A program made the position numbers and the translations under genes. The notes under the pieces are model-generated. The model ran no database searches and was not told the DNA's origin. It saw only the letters and a list, made by a program, of their open reading frames with translations. From Paracoccaceae bacterium (lineage in GTDB: Bacteria > Pseudomonadota > Alphaproteobacteria > Rhodobacterales > Rhodobacteraceae), in the NCBI GenBank assembly GCA_011620265.1, contig WOZM01000272.1:22124-86123 (forward strand): a stretch of 64,000 nt of DNA, read 5' to 3'. This document shows, one piece after another, positions 54,279 through 63,985 of the stretch (positions are counted from its first letter, which is position 1; each line of letters starts with the position of its first letter).

Positions 54279-55490
54279 ATGACAGCGAAGGTGAAACGGC
54301 GGATCCTGATCGTCCTCGAGAACCTCCCCGTGCCGCTCGACCGCCGGGTCTGGCTCGAGGCGACGACGCTGACCCAGGCGGGCTACGATGTCAGCGTGAT
54401 CTGCCCCACCGGGCGCGGATGGGACAAGCAGTTCGAGGTCATCGACGATATCCACATCTACCGCTACCCCGAGCCGGACGAGGCGCATTCGGGTGCGGTG
54501 GCCTATGCCAGGGAATATCTCTGGTCGCTCTGGCACTGGTTCCGGCTCGCCCGCCGGGTGCGGCGCGAGCGCGGCTTCGACGTGATCCACGGCTGCAACC
54601 CGCCCGACCTCGTCTTCCTTCTGGCGCTGCGCTACCGCCTTGCCGGCGTGCGCTACCTCTTCGACCATCACGATGTCTGCCCGGAGCTTTTCGAGGCGAA
54701 GTTCGACAAGAAAGGTCTGCTCTACAAGATCATGCTGATCTGGGAGCGGATGACCTTCGCTTCAGCCTCGGTGTCGATTGCCACCAATGAGAGTTTCCGC
54801 GAGATCGCGATGCGGCGGGGCCGGATGGCGCCGGAGGATGTCTTCGTCGTGCGTTCGGCGCCGAAGATCGAGAAGTTCCTGATCCGCCCCCCCGATCCGG
54901 CGATGCGCAAGGGGGCGGGAACCGTCCTCGGCTATATCGGCGTGATCGGCCAGCAGGAGGGGATGGACCTTCTGGTTGCGGCGGCCGAGCACCTGATCCG
55001 GCGGCTCGGGCGGTCGGACGTTCATTTCATCATCGTCGGCTTCGGGCCGGAGCTGCCGAACGTGAAGGCCGACGTGACGCGGCGCGGGCTCGACCCCTAT
55101 TTCACCTTCACCGGTCCGCTCTACGACGAGGACATGCTCCGGGCGCTCAACAGTTGCGATATCGGGGTAAGCCCGGACCCCAGAAACGCGATGAACGACA
55201 TCTCGACCATGAACAAGGTCATGGAATACATGACGCTGGAAAAGCCGGTGGTGCAGTTCGACCTGAAGGAGGGCCGGGCATCGGCCGGCGAGGCATCGCT
55301 TTACGCCAGGGCGAACGATCCGGAGGATTTCGCCGCGAAGATCGCCGAACTGATGGACGCGCCGGAGCGGCGGGCAGAGATGGGCCGGATCGGCCGGGCG
55401 CGGGTGACGGAGCGTCTGAGCTGGGCCCATTCGGTGCCGCATCTTCTTGCGGCTTACGACCGGATCTTCGCCAGGATGGGGCGCGGCTGA
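54279..55490 (+). CDS. Family 4 glycosyltransferase
   Basis: This 403-residue GT-B enzyme has an N-terminal domain ILIVLENLPVPLDRRVWLEA and ENLPV.DRRVW, typical of exopolysaccharide GT4 enzymes. The C-terminal domain has GYIGVIGQQEGMDLLVAAAE, VGFGPEL and the EX7E-like region (GVSPDPRNAMNDISTMNKVMEYM). It would add a sugar from a nucleotide donor. ATG 54279 has GGGAGA upstream; the track frame from 54150 is an extension. It converges with the rhomboid gene. Confidence 0.88.
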   Translation: MTAKVKRRILIVLENLPVPLDRRVWLEATTLTQAGYDVSVICPTGRGWDKQFEVIDDIHIYRYPEPDEAHSGAVAYAREYLWSLWHWFRLARRVRRERGFDVIHGCNPPDLVFLLALRYRLAGVRYLFDHHDVCPELFEAKFDKKGLLYKIMLIWERMTFASASVSIATNESFREIAMRRGRMAPEDVFVVRSAPKIEKFLIRPPDPAMRKGAGTVLGYIGVIGQQEGMDLLVAAAEHLIRRLGRSDVHFIIVGFGPELPNVKADVTRRGLDPYFTFTGPLYDEDMLRALNSCDIGVSPDPRNAMNDISTMNKVMEYMTLEKPVVQFDLKEGRASAGEASLYARANDPEDFAAKIAELMDAPERRAEMGRIGRARVTERLSWAHSVPHLLAAYDRIFARMGRG

Positions 55491-55501
55491 GCCTGCCGTC
55501 G

Positions 55502-56143
55502 TCAGGCGTCGTCCGTCTCGTGGTCGGGCAACGCCAGCGCCGCCACCCATCCGGCGAGAAACCCGCCGAGATGGGTTTCCCAGGCCAGCCGCCCGCCCGT
55601 CATCCACCAGATCAGCGCATTGCCGAGGACGAGCGCGGCGGCCGTCCCGGCGAGCGGGCCGACCGGCCGCCCGCCCGCGATTCGCTGCCGGAAATCCAGC
55701 GACATGAAGGCGCCGACAAGCCCGAAGAGAGCGCCCGAGGCGCCGACCATCGGTGCGGACGCGCGCGACAGGGCGGCGAAGCCGAACGCGCCGCCGAGAA
55801 CGGAGACGCCGTAAAGCGCCAGGAACCGTCCCGTGCCGATCCGCGCGACGAGCGGCGGCGTCAGCGCGAGAAGCGTCGTCATGTTGATCGCGAGATGCCA
55901 CAGGCCGGCATGGAGGAAGCCGTAGCTCGCGAACATCAGGACCGGCTGGAGCGGATAGTTCGGCCGCCAGTTGCCGAGGAGCCCGACCCAGAAGCCGGCA
56001 TATTCGTAGGCGACGGATCGCCACCAGGGACGCCCCCAAAGCCCGAAATCGGCCCCGAGAAGCACCAGTTCCGGCAGGACCGAAAGCGCGAAGATCGCCC
56101 AGACCGCTCCCGGAATGCGGCCCCTTCCCGCCAGCGCGGTCAT
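55502..56143 (-). CDS. Rhomboid-family intramembrane serine protease
   Basis: This 213-residue rhomboid with six helices has the HLAINM motif (residues 83-88), the catalytic Ser near 136 in MVGASGALFGLVG, and the catalytic His near 191 in ETHLGGFLAGW. Both active residues are present. ATG 56143 is preferred over the track start (56179). It lies directly downstream of the exosortase gene (52-nt gap) on the same strand. Whether it is a general rhomboid or a sorting (rhombosortase-like) enzyme is undecided. Confidence 0.85.
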   Translation of the reverse strand: MTALAGRGRIPGAVWAIFALSVLPELVLLGADFGLWGRPWWRSVAYEYAGFWVGLLGNWRPNYPLQPVLMFASYGFLHAGLWHLAINMTTLLALTPPLVARIGTGRFLALYGVSVLGGAFGFAALSRASAPMVGASGALFGLVGAFMSLDFRQRIAGGRPVGPLAGTAAALVLGNALIWWMTGGRLAWETHLGGFLAGWVAALALPDHETDDA

Positions 56144-56195
56144 TCCGGCGCTCCGTGCATACGGGGCGGATGCGGGCACGCTCGCCGCATCGCCG

Positions 56196-57797
56196 TCAGA
56201 ACGGCACGAAGCGCGGCAAGTCGGCGAGGCTCAGCATCATGAAGCGCATCAGCCGCGCCTCGGCCTCCGCCTCGGTCTCGTCCGCCTCGATCGGGGTGAC
56301 GAACCGTACCAGCGCGCCGTCGGTCCGGCCGAGCGTCATGCTGTCGGTCAGCACGCTCAGCTTCGCCCGGAAGTCGTTCGCCACCCGCTTGCCACGCCCC
56401 TCGAACCAGTAATAGACGAGCTGCTTCGACAATCCCTTCTGGATCACCGCCCGGTTCGCCCGGAAACTGCCATAGCCGACGGCGCCAAGATCGAGCGGCA
56501 CCTCTTCAAGCGAAAACACCTCCCACCCGCCGGTCGGCAGGCAGACCTCGGGCGAATGGATGCCCTGACCCTCGGTCTGCTTGGCGTACCAGGCGACGAA
56601 GAAGCTGACGACGCTCCTTTCGCCCGGCTTCTGATAGAAGGCGTTGAGGTAGTCGTCCGCTCCGAGGACCCGCTCGACGGCCGGTTCGAGATCGACGGTA
56701 TAGCTTTGCCAATTCTCGACATTGCGCGGGAAGAGCAGGAGCGGATCGCGCGCCGGAGCCACGGCCTCGGGCGCGGGCAGCGTATTCCAGGCGGCGGATG
56801 CCGCCCCGGTCAGAAGCACGGCCATAGCCAGCGCCGGTGCCGCGCGGATCGAAAGAACGCGGGCGAGGATGCCGCCGAAACCCTGGAAATCGAGGTCGAT
56901 CGCCTCGGCCAGCGGCATCGGCTTCGGCGTCAGCCGTTGCAGTCCCATCGCCATGCCGAAGAGGATCGCCACGCAGACGAGGAAGATCACCCAGCCCTCG
57001 AAGAAATGCAGGAACCCCTCCGCCTGCTCGATCCCGTAGCGGTCGACAAGGACGCCGATGATGCCGATGCGGACCGAGTTCATCAGGACCGTGAGCGGTG
57101 CGGCGGACAAGAGCAGCACCGCCTTGTGCCAGATCGGTCCCCGGTAGAGGATCGCGAAGAGGTAGGAGAAGCTCAGGATCGGGAAAAGGTAGCGCAGGCC
57201 CGAACAGGCCTCGGCCACCTGAAGCTTGTAGATGCCGAGGTCGATGACGTTGCCTTCGAGATAGACCGCGACGCCCGCGAGGCTGACGAACCAGACGCCG
57301 AGCGCCGAGGACACCCATTGCAGGAAGATCGTCAGCTTCCAGTAGAGCATCTGCGGCAAGGGCAGCATGAAGATCAGATGGAACACCGGCAACTGGTGCC
57401 GCCGGCCGCGATCCCAGCCGAAGATCGTGAGCACCACGCCCGAGACCCAGAGGATGAAGGCATAGGTGACGATGTCGGGCACCCGCATCAGGTTGCCGAG
57501 TGCTGCGAGCGCAAGCGATCCGGCGATGACGACGAGGCCGGGCCAGCGCAGCCGCGCCCCTGCCTCCGGCGGTGGCATCCGGCGCTGTTCGCGCAGGAAG
57601 AGGTAGAGCGAGATCAGCGGGATCAGCGGCCCGTGGCTGTATTCCGCCGTCGACCAGGCCTGCGCGAGCGAGACGAAGCCGATCCAGAAGATTGGCAGCG
57701 ACGCGACGAGCAGGAGGCCGAACAGCGCGACACCAGCCGGTCGGATGGTGCCGGGCGCGAGGCCGGCGGTCTGGTCAGGACTGGTGGACTGCGTCAT
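56196..57797 (-). CDS. xrtD: Exosortase fused to EpsI domain (XrtD-like)
   Basis: This 533-residue protein combines an eight-helix exosortase and a C-terminal EpsI domain. Exosortases cut C-terminal sorting tails from exported proteins. The catalytic triad is visible: Cys198 (EACSGLRYL), Arg243 (NSVRIGIIG) and His264 (GFLHFFEGW). The EpsI part (residues about 340-520) has [15 protein letters not shown]. Such fusions are typical of the VPLPA-CTERM type in Rhodobacteraceae. No matching CTERM substrate is in the window. Confidence 0.85.
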   Translation of the reverse strand: MTQSTSPDQTAGLAPGTIRPAGVALFGLLLVASLPIFWIGFVSLAQAWSTAEYSHGPLIPLISLYLFLREQRRMPPPEAGARLRWPGLVVIAGSLALAALGNLMRVPDIVTYAFILWVSGVVLTIFGWDRGRRHQLPVFHLIFMLPLPQMLYWKLTIFLQWVSSALGVWFVSLAGVAVYLEGNVIDLGIYKLQVAEACSGLRYLFPILSFSYLFAILYRGPIWHKAVLLLSAAPLTVLMNSVRIGIIGVLVDRYGIEQAEGFLHFFEGWVIFLVCVAILFGMAMGLQRLTPKPMPLAEAIDLDFQGFGGILARVLSIRAAPALAMAVLLTGAASAAWNTLPAPEAVAPARDPLLLFPRNVENWQSYTVDLEPAVERVLGADDYLNAFYQKPGERSVVSFFVAWYAKQTEGQGIHSPEVCLPTGGWEVFSLEEVPLDLGAVGYGSFRANRAVIQKGLSKQLVYYWFEGRGKRVANDFRAKLSVLTDSMTLGRTDGALVRFVTPIEADETEAEAEARLMRFMMLSLADLPRFVPF

Positions 57798-57917
57798 CTT
57801 GCGATTGCCCGCCGAAACTCTGCAACTGCCGTGAACTTAAGGGAAAACACCGACCGACGCGACCGGATTCCGCTCCGTGCCGATAACGATGCCGCCCGCG
57901 CCCCGGTCGTGGCCCCG

Positions 57918-59420
57918 TCAGGGGCGGAAATTGAAGGTCCGGTCGAGGCTCAGGAAGACCGCGTTCGACTGCGCGTCGCCGACAATCGAGGAATCGGAGC
58001 GCTGGCGCAACTGCACCCCGCCGGTCATCGCCCAGTCCTGCGTCAGGTCGCGCGAATAGGAGGCGCGGAGCGTCGTCCGCTCGATCGTCGGCGCGGCGCC
58101 GATCCCGGCGCTTTCCGACCGGCCCCAGTTGAGCGCGAGGTTGATCCGCGAATTGTTGTCGATCTCATAGCCGTAGCCGACCGTCAGGCGGGTATCGAGA
58201 ACGTCCTCGTCGATGTTGTTGGTCGACACCGTGCGGTTCAGTGACACCGAAATGTCCGACGACTTCATCTGGCGGCTATAGGCCACCGTCGCGATGACAT
58301 AGGTATCGCCACCCGGCGTCTTGGTGCCGCCGATGGAGGCGCGCAGGTTCCCGAGCGGCAATTGCAGGTCGCGGCCGAAGCGCAGGGTCGTGCTGGTACC
58401 GTTCTGGTTGAGCGTCGAATCGAGCGAGGCGAAGGCCGTGCCGTTCGGCAGCGTCTGGGTCAGGGCGACGGCGCCGGTCGCGCCGTCGCGCCGGGCGGTG
58501 CCGAGGATCGTGTCGGTCTCGACCTCGGTATAGCCGACCTGGGCATCGAGGATGAGGACCGGGTTGATGTCCTGCACCACGCCGATGGCGTAGTCGGTGG
58601 TCTGCCGCTCCGTCCGGTTGGTGTCCTCGGCGCTGTAGTCGGTCAACCCGGCGCTGAAGCGCAGGCTGGTCACAGGCGAGAGTTTCATCAGCACATTGGC
58701 GTCGATCGTGTCGGTCTCGGTATCGAAGAGCCGCACGTTGGACGCGATCGCGGCCGCGTCGTAGTCCTTCTCGTCATGGCCAAGGTCGAGCGTGAAGGTC
58801 AGCGGATCGTTGATCCACGTCACATAGTTGAGCGCGGCGTTCATGAACGTCACCGTGCCGCCGCCAGCGTAGAGGCCGTTGAAATTGGTCTCTTCCTGCT
58901 CGATCTGGAACGGATCGAGGAATTCGCGGTCGACATAGCGGTAACGCCCGGTCAGCGTGAGCTGGCTGTTGACGCCGTCGTGCCGGTATCTGAGCCGCAG
59001 CGTCGGATCCTCGAACCCCGAGATCGAGCGGTTGGGAATGTCGGCATAGCGCAAGACGCCCGAACCGATCAGGCTGAAATCCTGAACGCCGGTCACGCTG
59101 CTGAGATTGAAGTCCAGCCGGTTGTCCCAGATCGTCGAGGTGCCGCTGCTGTTCGTCTGGAGCTGGAAATTGTCGTCCACGGTCAGCATCGAACTGATAC
59201 CGATATCGAACTGAAGACCACCCTGCGCCGGGGCGGCCGCGGTCGCGCCCGTCGCCGCGGTCGTGCCCGTCGCCGCAGTGGCGGCGGTCGTCCCGGTCGC
59301 GGCCATGGTCCCGGTCGTGCCGGTTCCGATTGTGCCTGCGCTCCCCTGAGGGAGCGCTGCGTTGGGCCAGATTGTCGAGATTGCCGCGATTGCCGCGATC
59401 GTTTTGCTGCTCGTCCCCAC
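57918..59420 (-). CDS. Outer-membrane beta-barrel of the exosortase locus
   Basis: This 500-residue protein starts with GTG 59420 and a weak signal peptide. A Thr/Ala/Gly low-complexity stretch (residues 27-66) is followed by about 18-20 amphipathic beta strands (IGISSMLTVDDNFQL, LTLTGRYRYVDREFLD, FTLDLGHDEKDYD, RINLALNWGRSES) and a C-terminal Phe-containing strand (LSLDRTFNFRP). It resembles the outer-membrane barrels found in PEP-CTERM exopolysaccharide loci. It is probably the secretion pore or anchor. Confidence 0.78.
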   Translation of the reverse strand: MGTSSKTIAAIAAISTIWPNAALPQGSAGTIGTGTTGTMAATGTTAATAATGTTAATGATAAAPAQGGLQFDIGISSMLTVDDNFQLQTNSSGTSTIWDNRLDFNLSSVTGVQDFSLIGSGVLRYADIPNRSISGFEDPTLRLRYRHDGVNSQLTLTGRYRYVDREFLDPFQIEQEETNFNGLYAGGGTVTFMNAALNYVTWINDPLTFTLDLGHDEKDYDAAAIASNVRLFDTETDTIDANVLMKLSPVTSLRFSAGLTDYSAEDTNRTERQTTDYAIGVVQDINPVLILDAQVGYTEVETDTILGTARRDGATGAVALTQTLPNGTAFASLDSTLNQNGTSTTLRFGRDLQLPLGNLRASIGGTKTPGGDTYVIATVAYSRQMKSSDISVSLNRTVSTNNIDEDVLDTRLTVGYGYEIDNNSRINLALNWGRSESAGIGAAPTIERTTLRASYSRDLTQDWAMTGGVQLRQRSDSSIVGDAQSNAVFLSLDRTFNFRP

Positions 59421-59433
59421 CTTGTCCGCCTCT

Positions 59434-60075
59434 TTATTCGAAGAGCTTGCGCTCCGGTACCACGATCACGTCGCCTTCCCGCAACACGATCACCGGTGCT
59501 TTGGCGCCAGCCTGCACGGCCTTGAAATTATACTTGTATACCGTTTCCGTCCCGGTCTTCGTGTCGGGACGACGCAACTGGATGCGCTTGGTGGCCGCGA
59601 ACCGGGTCAGGCCGCCGCTTTCCGCGAGGAACTGCAGAAGCGTGGTGCCCGGCTTGACGTCGACGCGGCCCTGGTTGGTAACCTCGCCCAGCGCAAAGAC
59701 CGAGACCGTGCCGTAGCCGTAGGTGCCGACATTGGCGGCGGCGGCCTGGGCGACGGCGCTGTTGACGGCCGAGGTGACTGGATTGAGCTGACCGACCGAC
59801 AGGAACACCGTCGGCGGCGACGCGAAGTTCGGCGCGAGCGCAGACGAAATCGTGCCGCGCAACCCTTCGACGCTCTGGCCCGCGGCGCGCACCGTGCCGA
59901 CGAGCGGCAGGCTCACCTTGCCGTCGGGCAGGACGAGAAGGCTGCGGTTGAGGCTCGGGTCTTCCAGCACCTCCATCTGCAGAACGTCGCCCGCCTGGAT
60001 GCGGTAGCCGCTTTGGGCCCATGCAGCAGGAACAAGAAGAACGGCCAGAAAAAGGCCCAGCAGGGCTCTAAACAT
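59434..60075 (-). CDS. Polysaccharide export protein (Poly_export/SLBB)
   Basis: This 213-residue exported protein starts at ATG 60075 (MFRALLGLFLAVLLVPAAWA signal peptide). The Poly_export domain has YRIQAGDVLQMEVLEDPSLN and VLPDGKVSLPLVGTVRAAG, followed by an SLBB segment (VSVFALGEVTNQGRVDVKPG) and LREGDVIVVPERKLFE. It lacks a lipobox Cys, unlike Wza, so it may sit in the periplasm and use the adjacent barrel as outer-membrane partner. It lies 13 nt upstream of the barrel gene. Confidence 0.88.
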   Translation of the reverse strand: MFRALLGLFLAVLLVPAAWAQSGYRIQAGDVLQMEVLEDPSLNRSLLVLPDGKVSLPLVGTVRAAGQSVEGLRGTISSALAPNFASPPTVFLSVGQLNPVTSAVNSAVAQAAAANVGTYGYGTVSVFALGEVTNQGRVDVKPGTTLLQFLAESGGLTRFAATKRIQLRRPDTKTGTETVYKYNFKAVQAGAKAPVIVLREGDVIVVPERKLFE

Positions 60076-60209
60076 CTCGGATCCCCAATCACATTCGAAT
60101 CGGGGCAAGATTACGGGGGACCGGCGCTGAATCAAAATGTTAACTTGCGAAGCTCACCCGGATCGGCGGCTCCGTCCGCCAGAGTGCCCCCTCGGCAACA
60201 GGCGCATCA

Positions 60210-62660
60210 TCAGTTTCCGGCGGTGACGCCTTCTGTTTCCAGCCGCAGGGCCTCGCTGCGGGCCGTCGCGACGAATTCGCGCGAATCGCCCTCGCCCGCC
60301 CGTGCCAGCACCTCGCGGAATTCGGCGAGCGCCTCGGGCTTGCGGTCGAGCGCGAGGTAGGTCATTGCCAGGTGGTAGCGCACCATCGGATCCTGACCGA
60401 GACCGACGACCGCCTTTTCCAGTTCCTTCACCGCATCGTCATAATGGCCGCGCTGATAGGCGATCCAGCCATAGGTGTCCTGATAGGGCGCCAGGGTGCT
60501 GCCGCGCAGGCGGCGGGCGATGACCTCGGCCCGGGCGAGGCTGTCGGGATCGGTACGATAGGTCGACAGGAGGCTCGCGAGGTTGTTGGCGATGATCGGG
60601 TTCGCGCTGTTCTGCTTGTAGAGATCCTCGTAGATCCCGATCGCGCCGTCGACATCGCTGGCGCGTTCGAGGAAGCCCGCCTTGGCCCATTTCAACTCGG
60701 CCGAGTCCGGCAGCGCGACGAGCGCCTCGTCGATCAAGGCCGCGGCCTCGCCCATGCGGGCGGGCGTGGAGACGACGATGCGGGCGAGCGCCAGCCAGAC
60801 CGGCAGTCGGCTCTTGTCGTCCTCGAGGAGGCTCCTGTAGGCGGCTTCCGCCTCGGCCGTCTGGCCGGTCAGCGCCCGCACCGAGGCGTCGATGAAGCGC
60901 AGGTCGGGATCCTCGGGGTTCTCGGCCAGAAGGCTTTCCGAATAGGCGAGCGCCTTGTCGTTGCGGCCCTCCGCGAGGTGGGCGCGCAGGATCGCGACCT
61001 TGGCGTCGAGCCCGCCGGCGCCCTCGTCGACGAGGCCCTGCAGATAGCCGATCGCCTGATCGGTGTTCTGCTGGCCCGACAGGATCGCCGCGCGCAGGGA
61101 CTGCGCCGCAGCCCGCGCGGCGGGATCCTTCTGCGTCGCAAGCTCGGCGGCGACGGTTTCGGCGCGCGGCCAGTCCTGCACCTGCACGTAGATCTGCCCC
61201 AGAGGCACCAGAAGCGACGTGGTGCCCGGCGCGATCCTGAGCGCGTCGATGATCACCCCTTCGGCCGGGATCAGCTTGTTCTCGGAGGCGAGGAACTGCG
61301 CGTAGCGCAAGGATTCCTCCGGCGCCCGGTTGGAGGCGGAGACCGCAAGCGACAGCGTCTCGCGCATAAGGTCGCGGTTGCCGTCGCGTTCGTAAGCCTG
61401 CGCCATCAGGGTCAGGATCGAGGCGTCGCGCGGATTCTGGTCGTAGGCCCGGCGCAGGATCGCCACCGCCTCGCCGACCTCGTCGTCGAGGATGAGCCAG
61501 CTCGCCTTGAGCTTCAGCGCCTCGGCGTCTCCGGCATCCTCGGCCAGGACCTCCTCGACCAGCGCGCGGGCGCCGACGGCGTTGCCGGTGACCGTCAGCA
61601 TCCGGGCAAGGCCGACCTTGCTGCGCCGCGTCTCTTCCGAGGGCGGGGCGTTCTTGACGATGTCCTGCATCTCGGCGATGGCCGCGTCGCGCTGGCCGAG
61701 GTCGAAGATGAACCCCGCACGCGCGGCGCGGTAGACCGGCGATGCGGCGCCCGAGGCGATCAACCGCTCCAACTCGGCGACCGCCGCTTCGGGGCCGCGC
61801 TGTTCGGCAAGGAAACGCACGAGGTCGAGGACCGGCGTCTGTTCCTCGCTGCCCGGCTTGATCCGGGCGCGCAGATGCGCCTCGGCCTTGTCGGTCTCGT
61901 CCCGCGAGATGTACCAGCGGACCAGCGCCTGACCCATCTCCGGCGAGTCGGGAAACCGCGCGACCATGTCGCGGAGCCCGTCCTCGACCGCCGCGTCGTC
62001 GCCGAGCGCGGCGTGAACCGACAGCCGCTGGGCCAGGAGCGCGCGGTCCTCCGGCGCGATCTCGATCGCGGAATTCAGTTCGAGAAGCGCGTCGTCGTAG
62101 TTCTGTCCGCGGATAAGGTCGTCGATGAGAACGCGCCGCAGCAACAGGTTGCCCGGCAGCTCTTGTTTCAGTTTGCGCACGCCCGACGCGGCCGCGATCT
62201 GGCCGCTGACATCGTTGCCCTCGGTCGCCTTGCCGTAATCCGCCGCCAGCTTGACCGCCTGCAGCGCCAGGTCGTCCGGCGTCTTTTCAAGAACCGCGCC
62301 CGCGTAGCGCGCTGCCGTGACCCAGTCGCCGCCCTGCGCCGCGATCTCGGCGAGCGCCCGTTGCGTATCCATGTCATCGGGATACTGCTCGGCCAGCCGC
62401 AGATACTGCGAAAACGCCTCGCGCAGGTTGCCACGGCCGCGTTCGGCCTCCGCATAGGCGCGACGTGCCTCGCGATGCTGGCCGTTCAGCTTGAAGACGT
62501 TGCGGAACTCGACCAGCGCCCGGTCGATATCGCCGGCCTCGAGGTATTCGAGGCCCGACTGGTAGAACTTTTCGGCACGTTCCTCGGCCGAGTCGCAGGC
62601 CGCCAGCGCCGTCAGGCTGATGCTCAGCGCGATGGCTGTCAGGGTCTTGCGAAGGGCCAT
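60210..62660 (-). CDS. TPR lipoprotein, PrsT-like
   Basis: This 816-residue protein has a lipoprotein signal ending LTALAACDS (lipobox LAAC) and about 18-20 tetratricopeptide repeats (for example FYQSGLEYLEAGDIDRALVE, YGWIAYQRGHYDDAVKELEK). It matches in size and make-up the PEP-CTERM-system TPR lipoprotein PrsT. The track start at 62747 is upstream; ATG 62660 is chosen for the signal peptide. In such loci it is thought to organise polysaccharide export in the periplasm. Confidence 0.85.
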   Translation of the reverse strand: MALRKTLTAIALSISLTALAACDSAEERAEKFYQSGLEYLEAGDIDRALVEFRNVFKLNGQHREARRAYAEAERGRGNLREAFSQYLRLAEQYPDDMDTQRALAEIAAQGGDWVTAARYAGAVLEKTPDDLALQAVKLAADYGKATEGNDVSGQIAAASGVRKLKQELPGNLLLRRVLIDDLIRGQNYDDALLELNSAIEIAPEDRALLAQRLSVHAALGDDAAVEDGLRDMVARFPDSPEMGQALVRWYISRDETDKAEAHLRARIKPGSEEQTPVLDLVRFLAEQRGPEAAVAELERLIASGAASPVYRAARAGFIFDLGQRDAAIAEMQDIVKNAPPSEETRRSKVGLARMLTVTGNAVGARALVEEVLAEDAGDAEALKLKASWLILDDEVGEAVAILRRAYDQNPRDASILTLMAQAYERDGNRDLMRETLSLAVSASNRAPEESLRYAQFLASENKLIPAEGVIIDALRIAPGTTSLLVPLGQIYVQVQDWPRAETVAAELATQKDPAARAAAQSLRAAILSGQQNTDQAIGYLQGLVDEGAGGLDAKVAILRAHLAEGRNDKALAYSESLLAENPEDPDLRFIDASVRALTGQTAEAEAAYRSLLEDDKSRLPVWLALARIVVSTPARMGEAAALIDEALVALPDSAELKWAKAGFLERASDVDGAIGIYEDLYKQNSANPIIANNLASLLSTYRTDPDSLARAEVIARRLRGSTLAPYQDTYGWIAYQRGHYDDAVKELEKAVVGLGQDPMVRYHLAMTYLALDRKPEALAEFREVLARAGEGDSREFVATARSEALRLETEGVTAGN

Positions 62661-62782
62661 TCGTCGTCCTCGATAGGTGCCCCGATTCCTATGCCGTGAA
62701 ACTTGGGCTATTCCAAGGCCATTTGTCCCGCGACATGAGTCAGTCACGCGGCTCCTGCCCGAAAGCGGCGGCGAGGGTCAAA

Positions 62783-63472
62783 TCAATATCCCGTGCCCTT
62801 GACGACGACACGCACCGTCGCGAAGAGCAGCTTCAGGTCGGTGCCGAGCGACAGCGTCTCGTCATATTCGCGGTCGAATTCCGCGCGTTTGGAGAACTCG
62901 ACCTCGTTGCGGTCCGACACCTGCCACGGCCCGGTGATGCCGGGGCGCAGCGCATAATAGGCCGTCCCGGTATAGAGCGCGCGCTGGTTCGGCATCATCG
63001 GGCGCGGCCCGACCAGCGACATGTCCCCGATCAGCACGTTCCAGAGCTGCGGCAACTCGTCGAGCGAGGTCTTGCGCAGGAACCGCCCGACCCTGGTGAT
63101 GCGGGGATCGGATTTGAGCTTCTGCGTACTGTTCCATTCCAGCCGCGCCTCGGCGTTGCGCGACAGATATTCCTCGAGAAGACGGTCCGCCTGCGGCACC
63201 ATGGTCCGCAGCTTCAGCATCCGGAACGTCCGCCCGCCCCGCCCGACCCGGTCGTTCCAGTAGAACGGCGCCGATCCGTCGAGCGCGACGACGATCGCCA
63301 GCACGGCGATGACCGGGACGACGATGATGCTGGCCAGAAGCACTGCAGCCACGTCAAGCTCGCGCTTGATGACATTGCGGTAAAGCCCGCGGCGGTTCGA
63401 AATGTTCACAAGACCCACCGGAGCGCTCGCCATGCCAAAATCGTCGGAGAGGTCATTGATCTGAAGCGTCAT
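62783..63472 (-). CDS. Undecaprenyl-phosphate sugar transferase
   Basis: This 229-residue bacterial sugar transferase has one N-terminal membrane helix (AAVLLASIIVVPVIAVLAIV). The PF02397 motifs follow: APFYWNDRVGRGGRTFRMLKLRTM, LRKTSLDELPQLWNVLIGD and MSLVGPRPMMP, plus RPGITGPWQVSDRNEV. It starts polysaccharide synthesis by moving a sugar phosphate to the lipid carrier. ATG 63472 has GGAG 8 nt upstream. It is the first gene of the minus-strand exosortase module. Confidence 0.9.
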   Translation of the reverse strand: MTLQINDLSDDFGMASAPVGLVNISNRRGLYRNVIKRELDVAAVLLASIIVVPVIAVLAIVVALDGSAPFYWNDRVGRGGRTFRMLKLRTMVPQADRLLEEYLSRNAEARLEWNSTQKLKSDPRITRVGRFLRKTSLDELPQLWNVLIGDMSLVGPRPMMPNQRALYTGTAYYALRPGITGPWQVSDRNEVEFSKRAEFDREYDETLSLGTDLKLLFATVRVVVKGTGY

Positions 63473-63985
63473 ACCCAAGCTCCGCCCGGAACACCCATTA
63501 CTCACCCACAATCAAATGCTTTCGGACGCGACGGTTGCGTCCGGCGTCAGTAATCGCGATTCCTGGATGCGGCAACATCCACCCGCCTTTTCTTATCACC
63601 ATAAGGCCGACCGAGGAATCAAGATTTCGAATCTAAAGGGTTTTTTGCCGCAAGGGCACGAAACGCGCCGGTCGGAGGGCGTCGAGCGGGGCACAGCCGA
63701 GGCGGATCTTCGAAATTTGTTTCCTTTTCCGCAACAGTATTTCGCTTGCGGCCGTTTGTCGTGTCTCGCGCGCGATTGTGTTGCATCATGCGGGATATCG
63801 ATTCGATGTGCATATAAAAAGCGGTTATAGGGGGTCGGCAGAGCCGACGAGGAACGCCATTAAGTTGCCGAAGTTGTGTGACTGTTTACCCCGTGAGTTC
63901 CGGGCGCCCCCGGGGTAACAAGTCATATGCGGCACGGGCCGGGACCGATACGGCCCCGATACGGCATTGGTAAGATGGATTACGG
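63473..63985. other. Intergenic regulatory region of the exosortase locus
   Basis: This 513-nt gap is distinctly AT-richer than its surroundings, with runs such as CATATAAAAAGCGGTTATAG. No ORF with a ribosome binding site is seen. It probably holds the promoter of the minus-strand sugar transferase module and one for the gene at the right edge. I could not fix a -35/-10 pair with confidence. Confidence 0.5.
63886..63918. repeat. Inverted repeat TTACCCCG/CGGGGTAA
   Basis: Perfect 8-bp arms flank a 17-nt GC-rich spacer, followed by the direct repeat CCGATACGGC (two copies). It lies 68-100 nt before the possible gene at the right edge and could be an operator or part of a leader RNA. Confidence 0.45.

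Noticed and set aside
60372-62699. 775-residue plus-strand frame opposite the TPR lipoprotein gene
   Set aside because: Antisense shadow of repeated TPR codons; no start context or known domain.
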